This document shows, piece after piece, positions 22,864-41,000 of a DNA stretch of 64,000 bases; position 1 is the stretch's first letter, and each line of letters begins with the position of its first letter. Source of the stretch: Zygnema circumcarinatum (taxonomy: Eukaryota > Streptophyta > Zygnematophyceae > Zygnematales > Zygnemataceae); assembly GCA_037447605.1 (NCBI GenBank), contig CM074811.1, positions 1,827,179 through 1,891,178 on the forward strand. The letters run 5' to 3'. Made by a program: the position numbers and the translations under genes. The notes below the pieces were generated by a model, which saw nothing but the letters and a program-made list of their open reading frames with translations, was not told the origin of the DNA and ran no database searches.

Positions 22864-24613
22864 GGTAATTCAGTTATGTACATTACACATTTTCAAATTC
22901 TTAAATTACGGGTTGTAATATTACTTCTGCTGGGAAATCCTTTGTGTCCGGACTCTCCACGTCTTGTGGGAGTGGCCATGGCATGCGGCATGTAGTGTAT
23001 ATGGGCGAGAGGCCATGGCATGCTGGTTTGTGAAGGGAATTGTTTGGAAGGGATAACGCCTCGAACAAACGCCAACGCTAACGCCGCTCCATGAATCGTC
23101 TCGACGCGCCTCTAAGTTGACTACCCAGATAGGATGGTCATGCTTTTTCTGACTAGTTACTGCTCGGAGAGGCCTCAGGTTTAGCTAGAGACACATCGCA
23201 CTATTTAGATATGAAAGGGCGTTTGAAAGACATGATCTGCACCTACAAATCAATGTGAGATGTGTACCCAAGAAGCCCTCCCTCGGGATATGCGGCCAAG
23301 TACCCTTGCACGCATGCACACTCGCAAGACCTCGTTTGAGTTCAGCGGTAGCGCGCCATGCCGCTCTGCGACATTCAGTTCGGGGAGTAATCGAACTGTG
23401 CCATGCGTTCAGGGGTTCCGTCGAAACAGGAATTTACGATTTAGAGTCGGCGTATGTGTACGGGGTGAGTCTTTTGGTGGTGAAAAGCCCTTAACTCTGT
23501 GCCTTCGACCACTGCTATTTTATCGAATATTTATGATAGGGAGAAGTTTAAAGAGCGCTATGAAATCCTTAATAGACAGGCTTCAGATGTGAGGAATAAA
23601 AAATTGAACTTTTAACACTCCGAAGGGGGAGCATTTCCGAGGGCAAAAAACTTCCTCCGGCTAAGACAGAAAACGTGTGTGCACAAAGTTTAGGCTGTAG
23701 GAGCATCGAAGCCAGCCCACATGAAGAGACTCAACAGGCCAACTTCCTCGGTAGGAAGTGTCGCCGCAAGTGCTGCTAGCTGAAGAAATTTATTTTTGAC
23801 AAAAAAGCAAGTTTAAACTCACGCTCACCACAGGGCGAGAAAGAACTTTCAACCGCACTACAATAGAGACAAACTGTCGCTGCATTCCAATGTTCAGTGG
23901 TGCCCTCAATCACCTCCTCCAACCAGATCAACCCTCGAGTCACTACAGGCACACTCCTATTCACACACCCTGCTCACACCCTGCCAGGCCCTTCCTGCTC
24001 ACTGGGAATACCTTCGGCAAACGTTTCGTGAAGTCATCTTGTGAAGCATTAACTCATTTCGTTCTTTCCCTGCAAATCTCCATCCCACATCCGATGAGCT
24101 TTTCTCTCTTCTCAAATCTGCTTTATTTCTCATTTTTCATGACCATCATCATGTTGGCGCTCTCACCATTAGGGGGTGTCAAAATTATTATCTTTTCATC
24201 CCCCGAAAGTGAAAACATTCATAAGCTGGATATGGAAACAGGTTTGTGACGAAGAAACAGATAAACCAATCAATACGGATTCTGATCTCATTTCTGTTTA
24301 CGGGAGGTTCTTTTCCCGTAAAGATTTATTTTGAATATTGACAACCCCAGTTGTAATGATCAAGATCGGGGGAATGGCTGCGCAGCCCAAGCTCATGCAT
24401 GCACTTCATAAGAAAACTTTGCACAAAAACCCAAGTCCCCACTTTGACCAACTACAGGAGCAAAACAAGGAGGTCAGCACAAGTCACTGCAGGAGCGATC
24501 CCAACTTTCAGACGATCGACGAGCACAAAATTCTGGTTTCAATTAAGACAAGTGCACCTGATTGACTGGCTTCAGCGTGGATTGAACCCACGTGGTATCT
24601 CAAATACAGCGCC
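22864..24613. other. Convergent intergenic region
   Basis: This 1.75 kb lies between the stop codons of the phosphatase (+) and NSF (-) and should hold both 3' UTRs. A tRNA T-arm-like hairpin occurs at 24576-24592, but no whole tRNA can be folded around it. I see no gene. Confidence 0.5.
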
Positions 24614-31957
<7,344 letters not shown>

Positions 31958-32316
31958 GCTGCACACCTCTCTGTCTCCGCTCTCTTCCTCTTTCTTTCTT
32001 CCTCCTTCCTCCTCCCTCCTCTCTGCCACACGAAAGTAGTGAGAACTTGAGGCCTTCCAAGAATGGTCGCCCCAACTTCCGACCGAGGCGGGCAGTTGCA
32101 GGCGAGCGAGAGGTGGCGTACTGGAAAGAGCAGTTCCATGTGGTCACTCAACCGTTATAGCGTTTAACGGTCACAGACAGCGTTCCAAGCATGTTCCCTG
32201 TCACACTATTCCGTTAACGTTCTTGAGTTATGTTGGAACGGAACTGGAGTTTGGTTCTGTGTTGGAAGTGAGGGAGGAGGAGAGATGTGGGAGGGGGGGA
32301 AGGAGGAGGAGCGGCC
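31958..32316. promoter_or_regulatory. Short bidirectional promoter, NSF / microprotein
   Basis: Only 359 bases separate the divergent start codons. The region carries CCGTTA at 32152 and 32211, TAACGG at 32165 and AACGG at 32237. The first two form the inverted repeat CCGTTATAGCGTTTAACGG. AACGG is the core bound by plant MYB proteins, including the three-repeat MYBs that act through M-phase elements. A CT-rich tract next to the NSF start is probably leader. Confidence 0.55.
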
Positions 32317-33422
32317 ATGGCGAGTGCGAAGTGGATGTGGGTGGGGCTCTCCGCCGCAGCAGGGTGAGGGCTGGCTACACCCTGACAGGAAGAAGTTATA
32401 AGCTTTTCCACAGAGATTCTCTAAAATGAGCGGTCGCAGGCGGTCTGAGAGTACATGTTGTTCCAAGAATGGAGCAGCCACATCAAGCCTGCATTCTGAC
32501 ACATGTTCATGTACGCATGATTTCGCGGTAAATGAAATCTATGTATCTTTGACTGCGAAGGTATGAGAGTGGCCAAAGGAAGCAAATTCGAAACACTTGT
32601 AACGCTCCGACACGCTTGCCACTGGTTCTTCCCGCCCTACAGACAAAAAATGTTGGTTTCCGGCTACAACTTCAGCGTGTCTTCAACCGTGTCTGTCTGT
32701 CTGAAGCGTGTCTTCATCTCAAGGAAAGGAACTTGCAAGTTTTTGTTCCTACATTGTTTGCAGACATCAGGATACGGAGAATATTTTTTTTGTGCTAGCA
32801 AGAAACATCCACATCTGTACATCAGTTGCTGCTACTGACAAACCAACAGCGAATCAAAAAGATACTTCGCCAATCTTTTGCATGGCTGTGCGTGAGTACA
32901 TTTTTCATTTTTTGTATAAATGTTGCCGCCATTCTCATGTCAACGTCAACATACAGCGTGTCCAAAGAAGTTCAGAATTGCTAACCATGGCAACACAAAG
33001 CGCTTCTGTTCATGTTTAAGCCATTGCTTAGCGTTGAAGGCAAGTAGAGAGTGCACTCCACGAAAGCGCTTCATTCTTAGCGCCATTTTGATTCAGTGAC
33101 ATCGTACCCCAGAATGTTTACATAAGGTCCGACATTTTTACATTCCCAGGTCCTCCGTGCACCTATTGGAGTCAAAATGGTCTCTTATAAGGGCTTTTTC
33201 CCCGTATCCCGCTCACGACAGTTGTCCTGGTTTTGATTGTGCTCCTGCAGTTTGCTGGTGCTGACTTTGACAACTAGTGATATCCATCGTTCAATAAAGA
33301 ATAACGAACAGCCCCCCTCAGCGGAACAGGTGGCTGCTCTTGAAGCTTACTTGGATGACTTGAAACGATCGCGTCTTGAGAGTACATTGGATACCTTTGG
33401 TGAAAAGCGTCCACGCCGCTAG
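32317..33422 (+). CDS. Predicted 72-residue single-pass membrane microprotein
   Basis: Two exons, 32317-32363 and 33251-33422, are joined across a GT-AG intron (donor GTGAGG, acceptor CTCCTGCAG) and give 73 codons with stop. The start ATG lies in a good GCGGCCATGG context. Residues about 5-25 (KWMWVGLSAAAGLLVLTLTT, ending the first exon at AAAG) form one transmembrane helix, split by the intron. A soluble tail has a charged amphipathic segment (AEQVAALEAYLDDLKRSRLE) and ends in KRPRR. I do not recognise the family. The size and layout resemble small mitochondrial or ER membrane proteins, but that is only a resemblance. It lies head-to-head with NSF and about 300 bases before the phosphoesterase gene. 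Confidence 0.6.
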
Positions 33423-33726
33423 CTGTAAGAAGCCCGACGTTTTCCAATCTATGGTTGCGATACACTACAACTAGATTGGCATGGATTGATTGTCAAAGCT
33501 TGAGCTTTTGGTTTGGCGAGATTTATATTGCAGTTTTATGATGAGAGAGGATCAATTATCATCAGCATGTGCCACGGGCTTAAATGGCTTGAGGAAGATA
33601 GAATGGTTCGCAAGTGATTGTAAAGCAGGTCTATAATAGAGAACCCTGTAAGTGTGGCTTGGTCATATCGTGTTTAACATTCACTCTGCTAATATCCAAC
33701 AGGGTTTTTTTCTAATGAATTTGCAG

Positions 33727-35282
33727 ATGGCTGGAGTGAAAGAAACGATTTCACGACAGAAGCAAGCTTCAGAGGATCGCGAAAGTCGAATGGAAATTAT
33801 CGGGCTTGTTTCTGATACCCATGGAGTGTTGGATGAGTTAGCCCTTGCCCTTCTTCAGGAAGCAACAAGTCTTATTATCCACGCTGGTATTTGCATACAA
33901 ACGGCTATTGCTTGGACATTCCTACAGCTGCTTTTGTTAAAACTTAATGTACCAGTTATATTGGCACTCTTCCCTGGCTGTTTCCGCCTAATCGATGTTC
34001 ACATTGGATTCATGCTTGTGTGATAGGAGATGTGGGTGATAGCAAGTATAAGAGCCGTCTCGCCGCATCTGAACTCCTTCAGAGGCTGCGGGATGCAACT
34101 GGCAAAGCGGTGGTGGCTGTGCGGGGCAACGTGGACGAGGCCTGTGATGAAGGGTACGACTGTGGACCTCCCTTACTTTGCTCATGCTCAGGCAATGGCT
34201 TTTGAGGTGGGGCTCAAGTTAGTTTCCTTACTGACGCCACATGGCACTCGAGCCACGAGTGAGTGACTGGTCTTGGGAGTCACTGCTGGTTCTCATTCTT
34301 GCTGGGTTTTTGCTTGCATGGTTAAAAAAGGCCGGTTTTTGCGTAGAGTTGCTTCCATGCTAGGTATGATCCTTGCCTGATTTGCGAGTCATGTCCTTGT
34401 GCATTGTCTCAGATCCTTCGTGGGGAGAAGGATGAACTGTTGCACACAAAATAGATGCCACCAAACATGTTAGCAGATATATTTTTGCTTGCGAAGCATC
34501 CGCTGAAAAACGTGTTATGGTGTCTGGACCTTACGCAGGCTTTTGAATCTCCCGGAGACGCAGTTGTTTACGGTGGCAGGGAAGAATGTGCTCGTTCTGT
34601 GAGTGCCTCCTTGCTAGATTTTGTCAGCAGCTGCTGCGAACTTTTTAAAGGTCCAATTCTCGCTTCTTAAATTGCTCAGCTGTGAACTGAGCTTGCATTC
34701 ATGCATCATGGATGTGCAGACACATTTGTGGATTCCCGACCAATCAGGTGTTAGAAGCGAGGCAGTTGGTGGAGGCCCTGAATCCTGATGTGGTTGTGTT
34801 TGGCCATTCGCATGTTCCGAATTCTACGTTTTGTGGAGACATATTGTACATAAACCGTGAGTCTTTTCATGACTGCTGAAAATTGCTGAATGCTGTGTCT
34901 CCTCATTTACTTCCATTCAAATAGAGTTTGGTGGGGGAACACGTCAGACTACTCTTGCCATGTGGACTGGCTGCCCCTTCAGTCGTCAGAAAACCACTTA
35001 CGAGTCTCTTGAAAGTGTACGTCTTCAACCAAGAGTCTGTACCTCTTGCCTTGCCTACCAGCCCTCCTGACCAGGGACTGTATGAGGTTGGTGCAACCAG
35101 CTGGCAGTGCAGGCCCTCGACGATTTAAGCTTCCCCGCTGTGTGGCCTTTCTAAGGATACATCCCTGCGGAGGAATGCAAGTGGTTTTCTCTTCCCTGGA
35201 TCCTCGAGAGGAGGGCAAACTTCCTCCTAACTGTAACGTAGCTTGTGAGCGACCTATGTGCTCACACTGCTGTCAGGACTGA
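33727..35282 (+). CDS. YfcE/MJ0936-like metallophosphoesterase, apparent frameshift
   Basis: This is a small calcineurin-like phosphoesterase of about 225 residues, a family of Mn-dependent phosphodiesterases. Exons: 33727-33886, 34027-34258, 34755-34856, 35101-35282. Metal-binding blocks are clear: SDTHG (in MEIIGLVSDTHGVLDELA), HAGDVGD across intron 1, RGNVDEA, and FGHSHVP; the carboxyl end has INPGSAGPRRFKLPR. The third His block is divergent (TPHGT instead of THGH). Exon 2 reads in one frame to RGNVDEACDEG and continues in another frame from DLPYFAHAQAMAFEVGLKLV, so one base is in excess somewhere near 34140-34170. This is either a sequence error or a real break. The start was placed at the ATG directly after a TTTGCAG; an upstream leader exon is possible. 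Confidence 0.75.
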
Positions 35283-35964
35283 AAGAGAAGGGCTTGTTTG
35301 TGGGAGCTTTCTGCATGGATCTGTTCTTCCGTCATACTGTATATGTAAGGAAACCCATGTTGATAAAAAATATGTGGTGGACTGGTTTGCAACTTCAATA
35401 CCATTCACAATTTTCTGAAATTGGCTCCTTTTTTGGGCTCCAATGGAATACATCCACTCTTTGCTTTACTAGGACCCAAGAGCTTGGAATGTCAATTAAC
35501 ATGTTGATCTGAGGATATTCTCGCTACTGCTTCAGTTGCGAGGCCTCTCTGCCAGTAATCTCGAACGACCAGCTAGCAAACAAACTCAAACTGAGTGCTT
35601 TCAATAGCGCATTGAACATAGAAATGCAACAGGACAACGCAGAGCAAAAAGAACTGATCTGTGTAAGATATTGGCAACGTAGAAAGTCGGCACCATGCAG
35701 TGTTCAAAAGTAAACAATAAAAGCTGCAAACATATGCTAAAGACGTATCAACGAACAACGAGCGAAGATCAACCCATCCTCTCCATTTTCAGTTTAGTCC
35801 ACTGCCCTCAATCAAACGCAACATCCTGCCCTCTGTACATGGAAACGCACTGTTCTAAAGAACAGCCGAGGCGATCTCCAAGCCCTGCAGGACAGGGCAG
35901 CGGACACAATGAGAAAAAACAGTCGTCATTCATTCCTGTCAACAATGTTTTTGGGGTGGGAATG
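35283..35964. other. Intergenic, no recognised gene
   Basis: This stretch holds the probable 3' UTR of the phosphoesterase gene and that of the small - strand ORF. I see no other gene. Confidence 0.5.
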
Positions 35965-36251
35965 TCACTTGATAGTGGGATTTTGTAAAAATGCGTTCTG
36001 TAAAGCATCAAGAATCTCAGCCTTGTCGATCTTTGCAATTCGTCCCTCACGTCCGCTTTTGTCCCTGAAAGAATTGAGAGTGACATTACGCGGCTTCATT
36101 GTAAACAAATACTTTAGAAAATTGCATAAGTATTACTGCGACGGATACTGATTCTATAGGCTCAACCCTTCAGAAATAAAAAGTTATAACAAGCATTGGC
36201 AATGGCAATCTCTTGCATGCAGCAATGCACCTACCTTTTTCCGTGGCCCAT
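35965..36251 (-). CDS. Orphan two-exon micro-ORF, 38 residues
   Basis: Exons 36251-36235 and 36064-35965 on the - strand join by a good GT-AG intron (donor AAG|GTAGGT, acceptor CTTTCAG) into a 38-residue, Lys/Arg-rich peptide ending ILDALQNAFLQNPTIK. The second exon reads like the carboxyl end of a real protein (charged then amphipathic helix). It lies only 53 bases after the stop of the methyltransferase ORF. It could instead be a terminal exon pair of an alternative methyltransferase transcript or of a larger gene whose other exons I did not find. I do not recognise the family. Confidence 0.35.
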
Positions 36252-36303
36252 CACTATGCCTCGTCTTTTAACTCAAGTTCCGGCAGCTTCTCCCATATTC
36301 TCT

Positions 36304-37002
36304 CTAGACCTCAGAGGGCCAAGGTTCAACTTTTTGACCGTCACTTATTTCAGCCAAGGGAGATAACGTCGGCCTGTAAAATCGAAAAATTCCGATGTCA
36401 TCACTTTGCCAGTCGGGATGCATCTCCTCAATCGGTAGTTTCGACCACCGAAATCCCCTCTCCCGGAGCAACCTGAAGCATTCGACCGATTTCTCTCGGA
36501 GCTCATAGGCAATAAATATCTGCGTCTCCTGAGTGCTCAAGGACAGCAGAGTATCAGCGAGGATAGGAGTGGCCGAAACATCATACAGAAGATCGCTCCC
36601 GAGTATGATGTCGACGCTTCCCTCAACCTTCAAGTGATCAGTGCTTTTCCCCCATTCCAAAACGTCTGCACTAGCATATTCCTCTAGCCCATTCGCCGCT
36701 ATATTCCTCTGCAATCCTGCAATGAGAGGCTCTCTGTCCGTCAGAATGACACGCGCTCCAAGACGAGCAGCGGCCATGCCTGGCAGCCCCAGCCCCGCTC
36801 CAAGCTCCACTACCCGCTTTCCTGCCAGCAGGCCTCCCTCAGGCCGCCATGGAGCCGTGTCAAACCACTTGGCGAGCACGAGAGCGCAATCCCACAGCCA
36901 CGCGCCGGACAGAGCAGTGCCGTCCCGAGGGTCCACGACGTCATCGAGCTCGTGCACGAGCAAAGTGCGGCCATGGATTACCACCTCTCTGCAGTTGCCC
37001 AT
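36304..37002 (-). CDS. METTL21-like protein-lysine methyltransferase
   Basis: A single exon encodes 232 residues of the class I SAM-dependent methyltransferase family 16, whose members methylate lysines on chaperones and translation elongation factors. SAM motif I is VVELGAGLGLPG (65-76), followed by the acidic residue in TDRE (88-91). The family's DxxY signature appears as DLLY (137-140) within DIILGSDLLYD. The upstream GAWLWDCALVLAKW (33-46) is the usual W-D-A-L lead-in. The start at 37002 is the first ATG; the frame stays open upstream only through non-ATG codons. Telomere-like boxes lie 20-85 bases before the start. It has no introns, unlike almost all other genes here. The exact substrate cannot be told. 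Confidence 0.9.
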   Translation of the reverse strand: MGNCREVVIHGRTLLVHELDDVVDPRDGTALSGAWLWDCALVLAKWFDTAPWRPEGGLLAGKRVVELGAGLGLPGMAAARLGARVILTDREPLIAGLQRNIAANGLEEYASADVLEWGKSTDHLKVEGSVDIILGSDLLYDVSATPILADTLLSLSTQETQIFIAYELREKSVECFRLLRERGFRWSKLPIEEMHPDWQSDDIGIFRFYRPTLSPLAEISDGQKVEPWPSEV

Positions 37003-37026
37003 GGCCTTCTCCCCGTGCAGTCGCAA

Positions 37027-37085
37027 TTAGGGTTAGGGTTTGGGTTATGGTCAGGTGTGAAGGTTGCCCTTAGGTTTAGGGTTTG
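37027..37085 (-). promoter_or_regulatory. Telo-box motifs in methyltransferase leader
   Basis: Read on the - strand, AAACCCTAACCCTAA lies about 25-40 bases before the ATG, and a second AAACCCTAAACCTAA copy lies at 37071-37085. Telo-boxes (AAACCCTA) near transcription starts are well known in plant ribosomal and translation genes. Confidence 0.6.
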
Positions 37086-38062
37086 CACCAGCTCGCCTTC
37101 TTCTCCGCTATCGCTCTGCGCAGGAAATTGCAATGGGCGAGCGAGTGATGGGTGTGAAGGAACAGACCGAACGACCTAAAAACAAGAAAAAAGAATGAAA
37201 CTTTGGAAAGCTAAGAACTGGAACCGGTTCGCCTTGGTTCTACGTTTTGTCTTTGTCCATGCACACTTGGATGGCATCGCAATCGTGAGATCAATGGCAA
37301 TCCATTTTTCCTTTTTTAGAAAACCTAGAAAGGACTCGATAAGATGGGCCACCTTTGTACGTACGCACACGCGAGGATGCGACGCACAGCGAAATGTCAT
37401 ATTATCTTGACCGTGCCATACGTTGTTATGTGATAGAAAGGAAGAAAGAAGTATCGCCATCGTGAGATCAATGCCACATTCCTCTCAAGAAAGAAGTAGA
37501 GCATTGATCTCACGATAAAAAAGCTTCCTTACGTCGAGAAGTTTACTTAGAAAAGGAAAATTAAAGAAAGGCTCACCCCGCAGGACAAGAACTAAATTGC
37601 CCACCGCCATCGTTATGATATTTAAGCGATCATTTATTTTTTAGAATAAGAAGGGTCGTGTCTTGCGCACACAAGTCAAATCAGCCTCCATAAACAAAGA
37701 CCCCTTCGGGAAAAGCAGAGGTTGTACGAGAGCGAGTATCACACACACACACAAGTAAGGAAAACAAAGGCGGCTTTTTTTTTGAATTTAAATTCAAGAG
37801 ACTGATTACAAAGAACTTGCTCAAAATGTACCTAGAATTCCAAGCGCAGCTGCCAAAGCCGCTTGCTTGCCTACCCTAATCTTCGCTCTTCCATATACTC
37901 CTACACTCAGTGCCAAGCAAAACTGCTGTTGCCGTCATCAAGCTTTTGCCCTGACTGGCTCGCGCCCCACTAAGTCATGATGACGAGGATGGCCTTCTCC
38001 TGCAGCCGCTAGCAGACGCCCTCCAGTCCAGGTAACAAAAAACATGCCTTTTGCTGCTATCT
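37086..38062. other. Intergenic between CLU and methyltransferase
   Basis: Both flanking genes are on the - strand, so this stretch combines the 3' UTR of CLU and the promoter of the methyltransferase. It is AT-rich with a short CA run near 37741-37752. No gene is seen. Confidence 0.5.
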
Positions 38063-41000
38063 TCACGCTGACCCCTCAGGAGCAACCCTTTTCCCTCGAG
38101 GTTTGCCTTTCTTCGCCGGAGCCTCCAATCCCAAGCCCAAGCCTACTGGTCCTTTTTTCTCATCCCCAGTCCCATTTGCCATATTTGCAGGAGCTGTGCT
38201 TGCAGAGCTCCCTTGTTTCCGACCTGTTCCAGCGCCCTTTGTAGGGGGTGCTGCACCAGAAAGTGCCCCCAGACCTACTCCTAAGCCTGCTCCAAGCCCT
38301 GATACAGACCCCGTCCCCCCACTTGCTCCTGCATTTGCAGGAGTGCTCCCTGCGGACCGACTGCTTCCGGCTGCAGTGCTGGAAGCCCCCCCCCCAGAAG
38401 CCGATGCTCCTGAACTTGCTGCTGCCCTGCCTCCTGAGCTACTCTTAGGGACCGTTGTCCCCGCTGCCCTTGGACCTGCCCCTTGGCTAATCAAGTTCAG
38501 AATCTCCTCCACATCTGCAGCAGGTGATTTGCTTCCAACCTGACTCCGCAGATTCACTCCCCTTGCTGCCGCCTTCCTCCTCACCACTTCTGCTGCTCGC
38601 GCTGCTCTCTCATCTACACCCCTTCTCATGCCCCCGGGAAGAGGACCTGCAGCAGTCCTTTGTGCATTGTTTGCCTGTTGGGGTCCTGCCTGCGCTGCCT
38701 GCTGCCCTGGGGGAGCAGCGAAGCGACCGGCCTGTTGGACACGCACAAGGGCTTCCGCCATGGCTTGGGAGGTCAGAGTCGTCCCTCCCGGCCCCCCTGC
38801 CTGCTGCAATGCTCGAAGGAGCTCCGGATTTTGCTGCAACCAAACCCATGAAGTTGTTAGCTCATCGGGAAAGAAGTTTACACATGGTAATTGAATCATC
38901 TGTTGTGGAGACTTCGCAATGGTCCTGAACCGAATGGCCCTAACCTCGCGCTTGTCCATCCCATTACTACATCCTCCATGGCTGACATTCTTAAGTGCAG
39001 CATGGCTAGGAAATCACAGAGTGCCTGTAACCCACACTGATGGATGCAAAGTGGAATACAATGACGGCTAAGATAACTGTGCTAATGTGCTATAATCTTG
39101 ACACAGCTTTGGTAAAGTAATGACCCTTTAGCCATGGGTAATGTACTGCATAATACTAATGGTGACTGACGGGATCGAATTAAAATTTGCTGCGAATTCA
39201 GCACTTACTCGCAAAGCTTCTGCAACAGCTGAAACACTCTGTGGGCGCAGCGGCATCTGGGAATGTCCAGCCCTCCTCTGCTGTGCCTGCAAAATTAGAC
39301 CATCAAAGAAGACCATGTAACTTTCACAGCAGGACCTTGAAAGCGTCCCATCACTTTGACGTATAGCCTATCGCCCAGATTGCTCCATAGTAAGAAGCGA
39401 ATACTGCGTCACTACCGGAAAGGCTATACTGCACAATGTGCAAGGCGTAGTCTAATTTGTCAACAGGTTTTTGCCCTGCTACGACACACCTCTGCCAGGA
39501 GAACTTTCAAGAATATAGTTGAGGGCAGGGAATGACAAGAGGACAGGACGGACAAAAGTGGAGTCCCTCCTCATATTTCACACGCAAGGCTTTTACTCCC
39601 CTCTATTTGTTTGCTGGTACACATGTCAAATGGTTCTGGTTAATGTTGGTAGATGATGATATATCATCCCTGGGTCCATTCTACCATATGTTGCGTACGC
39701 ACCTGCACTTCATTTCGCATGAAGGATTGAATCCATTGAGCAGAGTCGCGGGTACGTGAATCCTCCTTTCCGAGCTGTTGTTCCAGGATGGCATATGCCT
39801 TCCTCTCATGCTGTTTACCCAAGTTCAGCACATACATCATCAGTCAGGTCCGGTTTGTAACACATTGACTGTCTACACAGTCCCAAAGACTGCACGTTGT
39901 CCTTTCCCATCAAGACCGTCCCGTAGCCAACCTCCAATAAACGAACTGGAATATGGACTTCCGAAAGCTGCTGGCCTATGAACTGTCGATGTTGCAGCCA
40001 TCAAACAGGAAACCCTAGCAGTTCCTCGATCCAATTTCTAAGTCAGAAATGGCACCTGGACTGAAAGCTTGAATAATCCCATTGCACTGCATGCTAAAGC
40101 TAAAGCATGGTAGCTGAATGCTGTTTGAACATGGTTCTCCCCCAGCAGTCGCTCATTGCATTTGAGGGCCTCCTGCAGATAGCGCAGCGCACTGGGCATT
40201 TTTCCAGCATCCTGTGTCCCCATGAGCACCACATGGACCACATGAATATATACCGAAACTCAAACATAGCCAGAATGAGACTGCCAACATCTCCAATTCG
40301 AACGTGTTTCCATGAAAAAAAAAAAACGATCCATTTGTTCGTATGAATTATGCGAAGGGCAGAAAGACCATCAAAACAAAAATTTGTTCGTATAGTAAAA
40401 GTAGCAGCGTGCACAATCTTGAAATGAAAGTAAGCTAATTTCCGAGGTGAACCTGGTAGGTCATGGCCATGTTGATGAAGGTTGCTGCCGTGTCTGGATG
40501 GTGACGACCGCAGGTAACAGCGAGCAACGCGAGGGTTCGTGCCATGTGACGCAGAGCCAGTTCTGGTTCATCATGAGCGTGATAGAAAAGCGCCATATTG
40601 CCATAGCTGCCACATTACAATGGAGCGAGACCATCAGCAAAGAGACACTAGCTATAAGGTATCCCGCTTTCAGCCTCTATCACAAAGGCAGGAAAAAAAT
40701 AATTTCTTCATTTTATCAGTCAAACCTCGTAGACGAATCGAGCAATACGCTCTGTTCATAGATGTTACGTTTTTTTTCTGCTGTTGCTCATAATCAACGG
40801 ATATCGGAGACTTAAAGAGGATTTGAAGACTTATCACACTGTCATGTGTGGTCATCTTGCTCAACAAGTTCCGGAATAGCAGTTATAGATAAAAAACCAT
40901 TGGCAAATATAGCAGCTGGCAGAGCTTGGATACAGGCTGAGCTGAGCTTGCAAGCAATCACCTGTGTGTTGTGTCCGGGTGGTCATGACCAAGGCATCTT

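Noticed and set aside
24576-24592. tRNA T-arm-like hairpin (CGTGG-GTTCAAT-CCACG on the - strand)
   Set aside because: The stem and loop fit a T-arm, but neither an anticodon arm nor a matching acceptor stem folds at the right distance. It may be a chance match or a decayed tRNA-derived repeat.
36304-37026. Upstream start of the methyltransferase at 37026
   Set aside because: The codon there is TTG; the first ATG is at 37002 and gives a protein of normal length.
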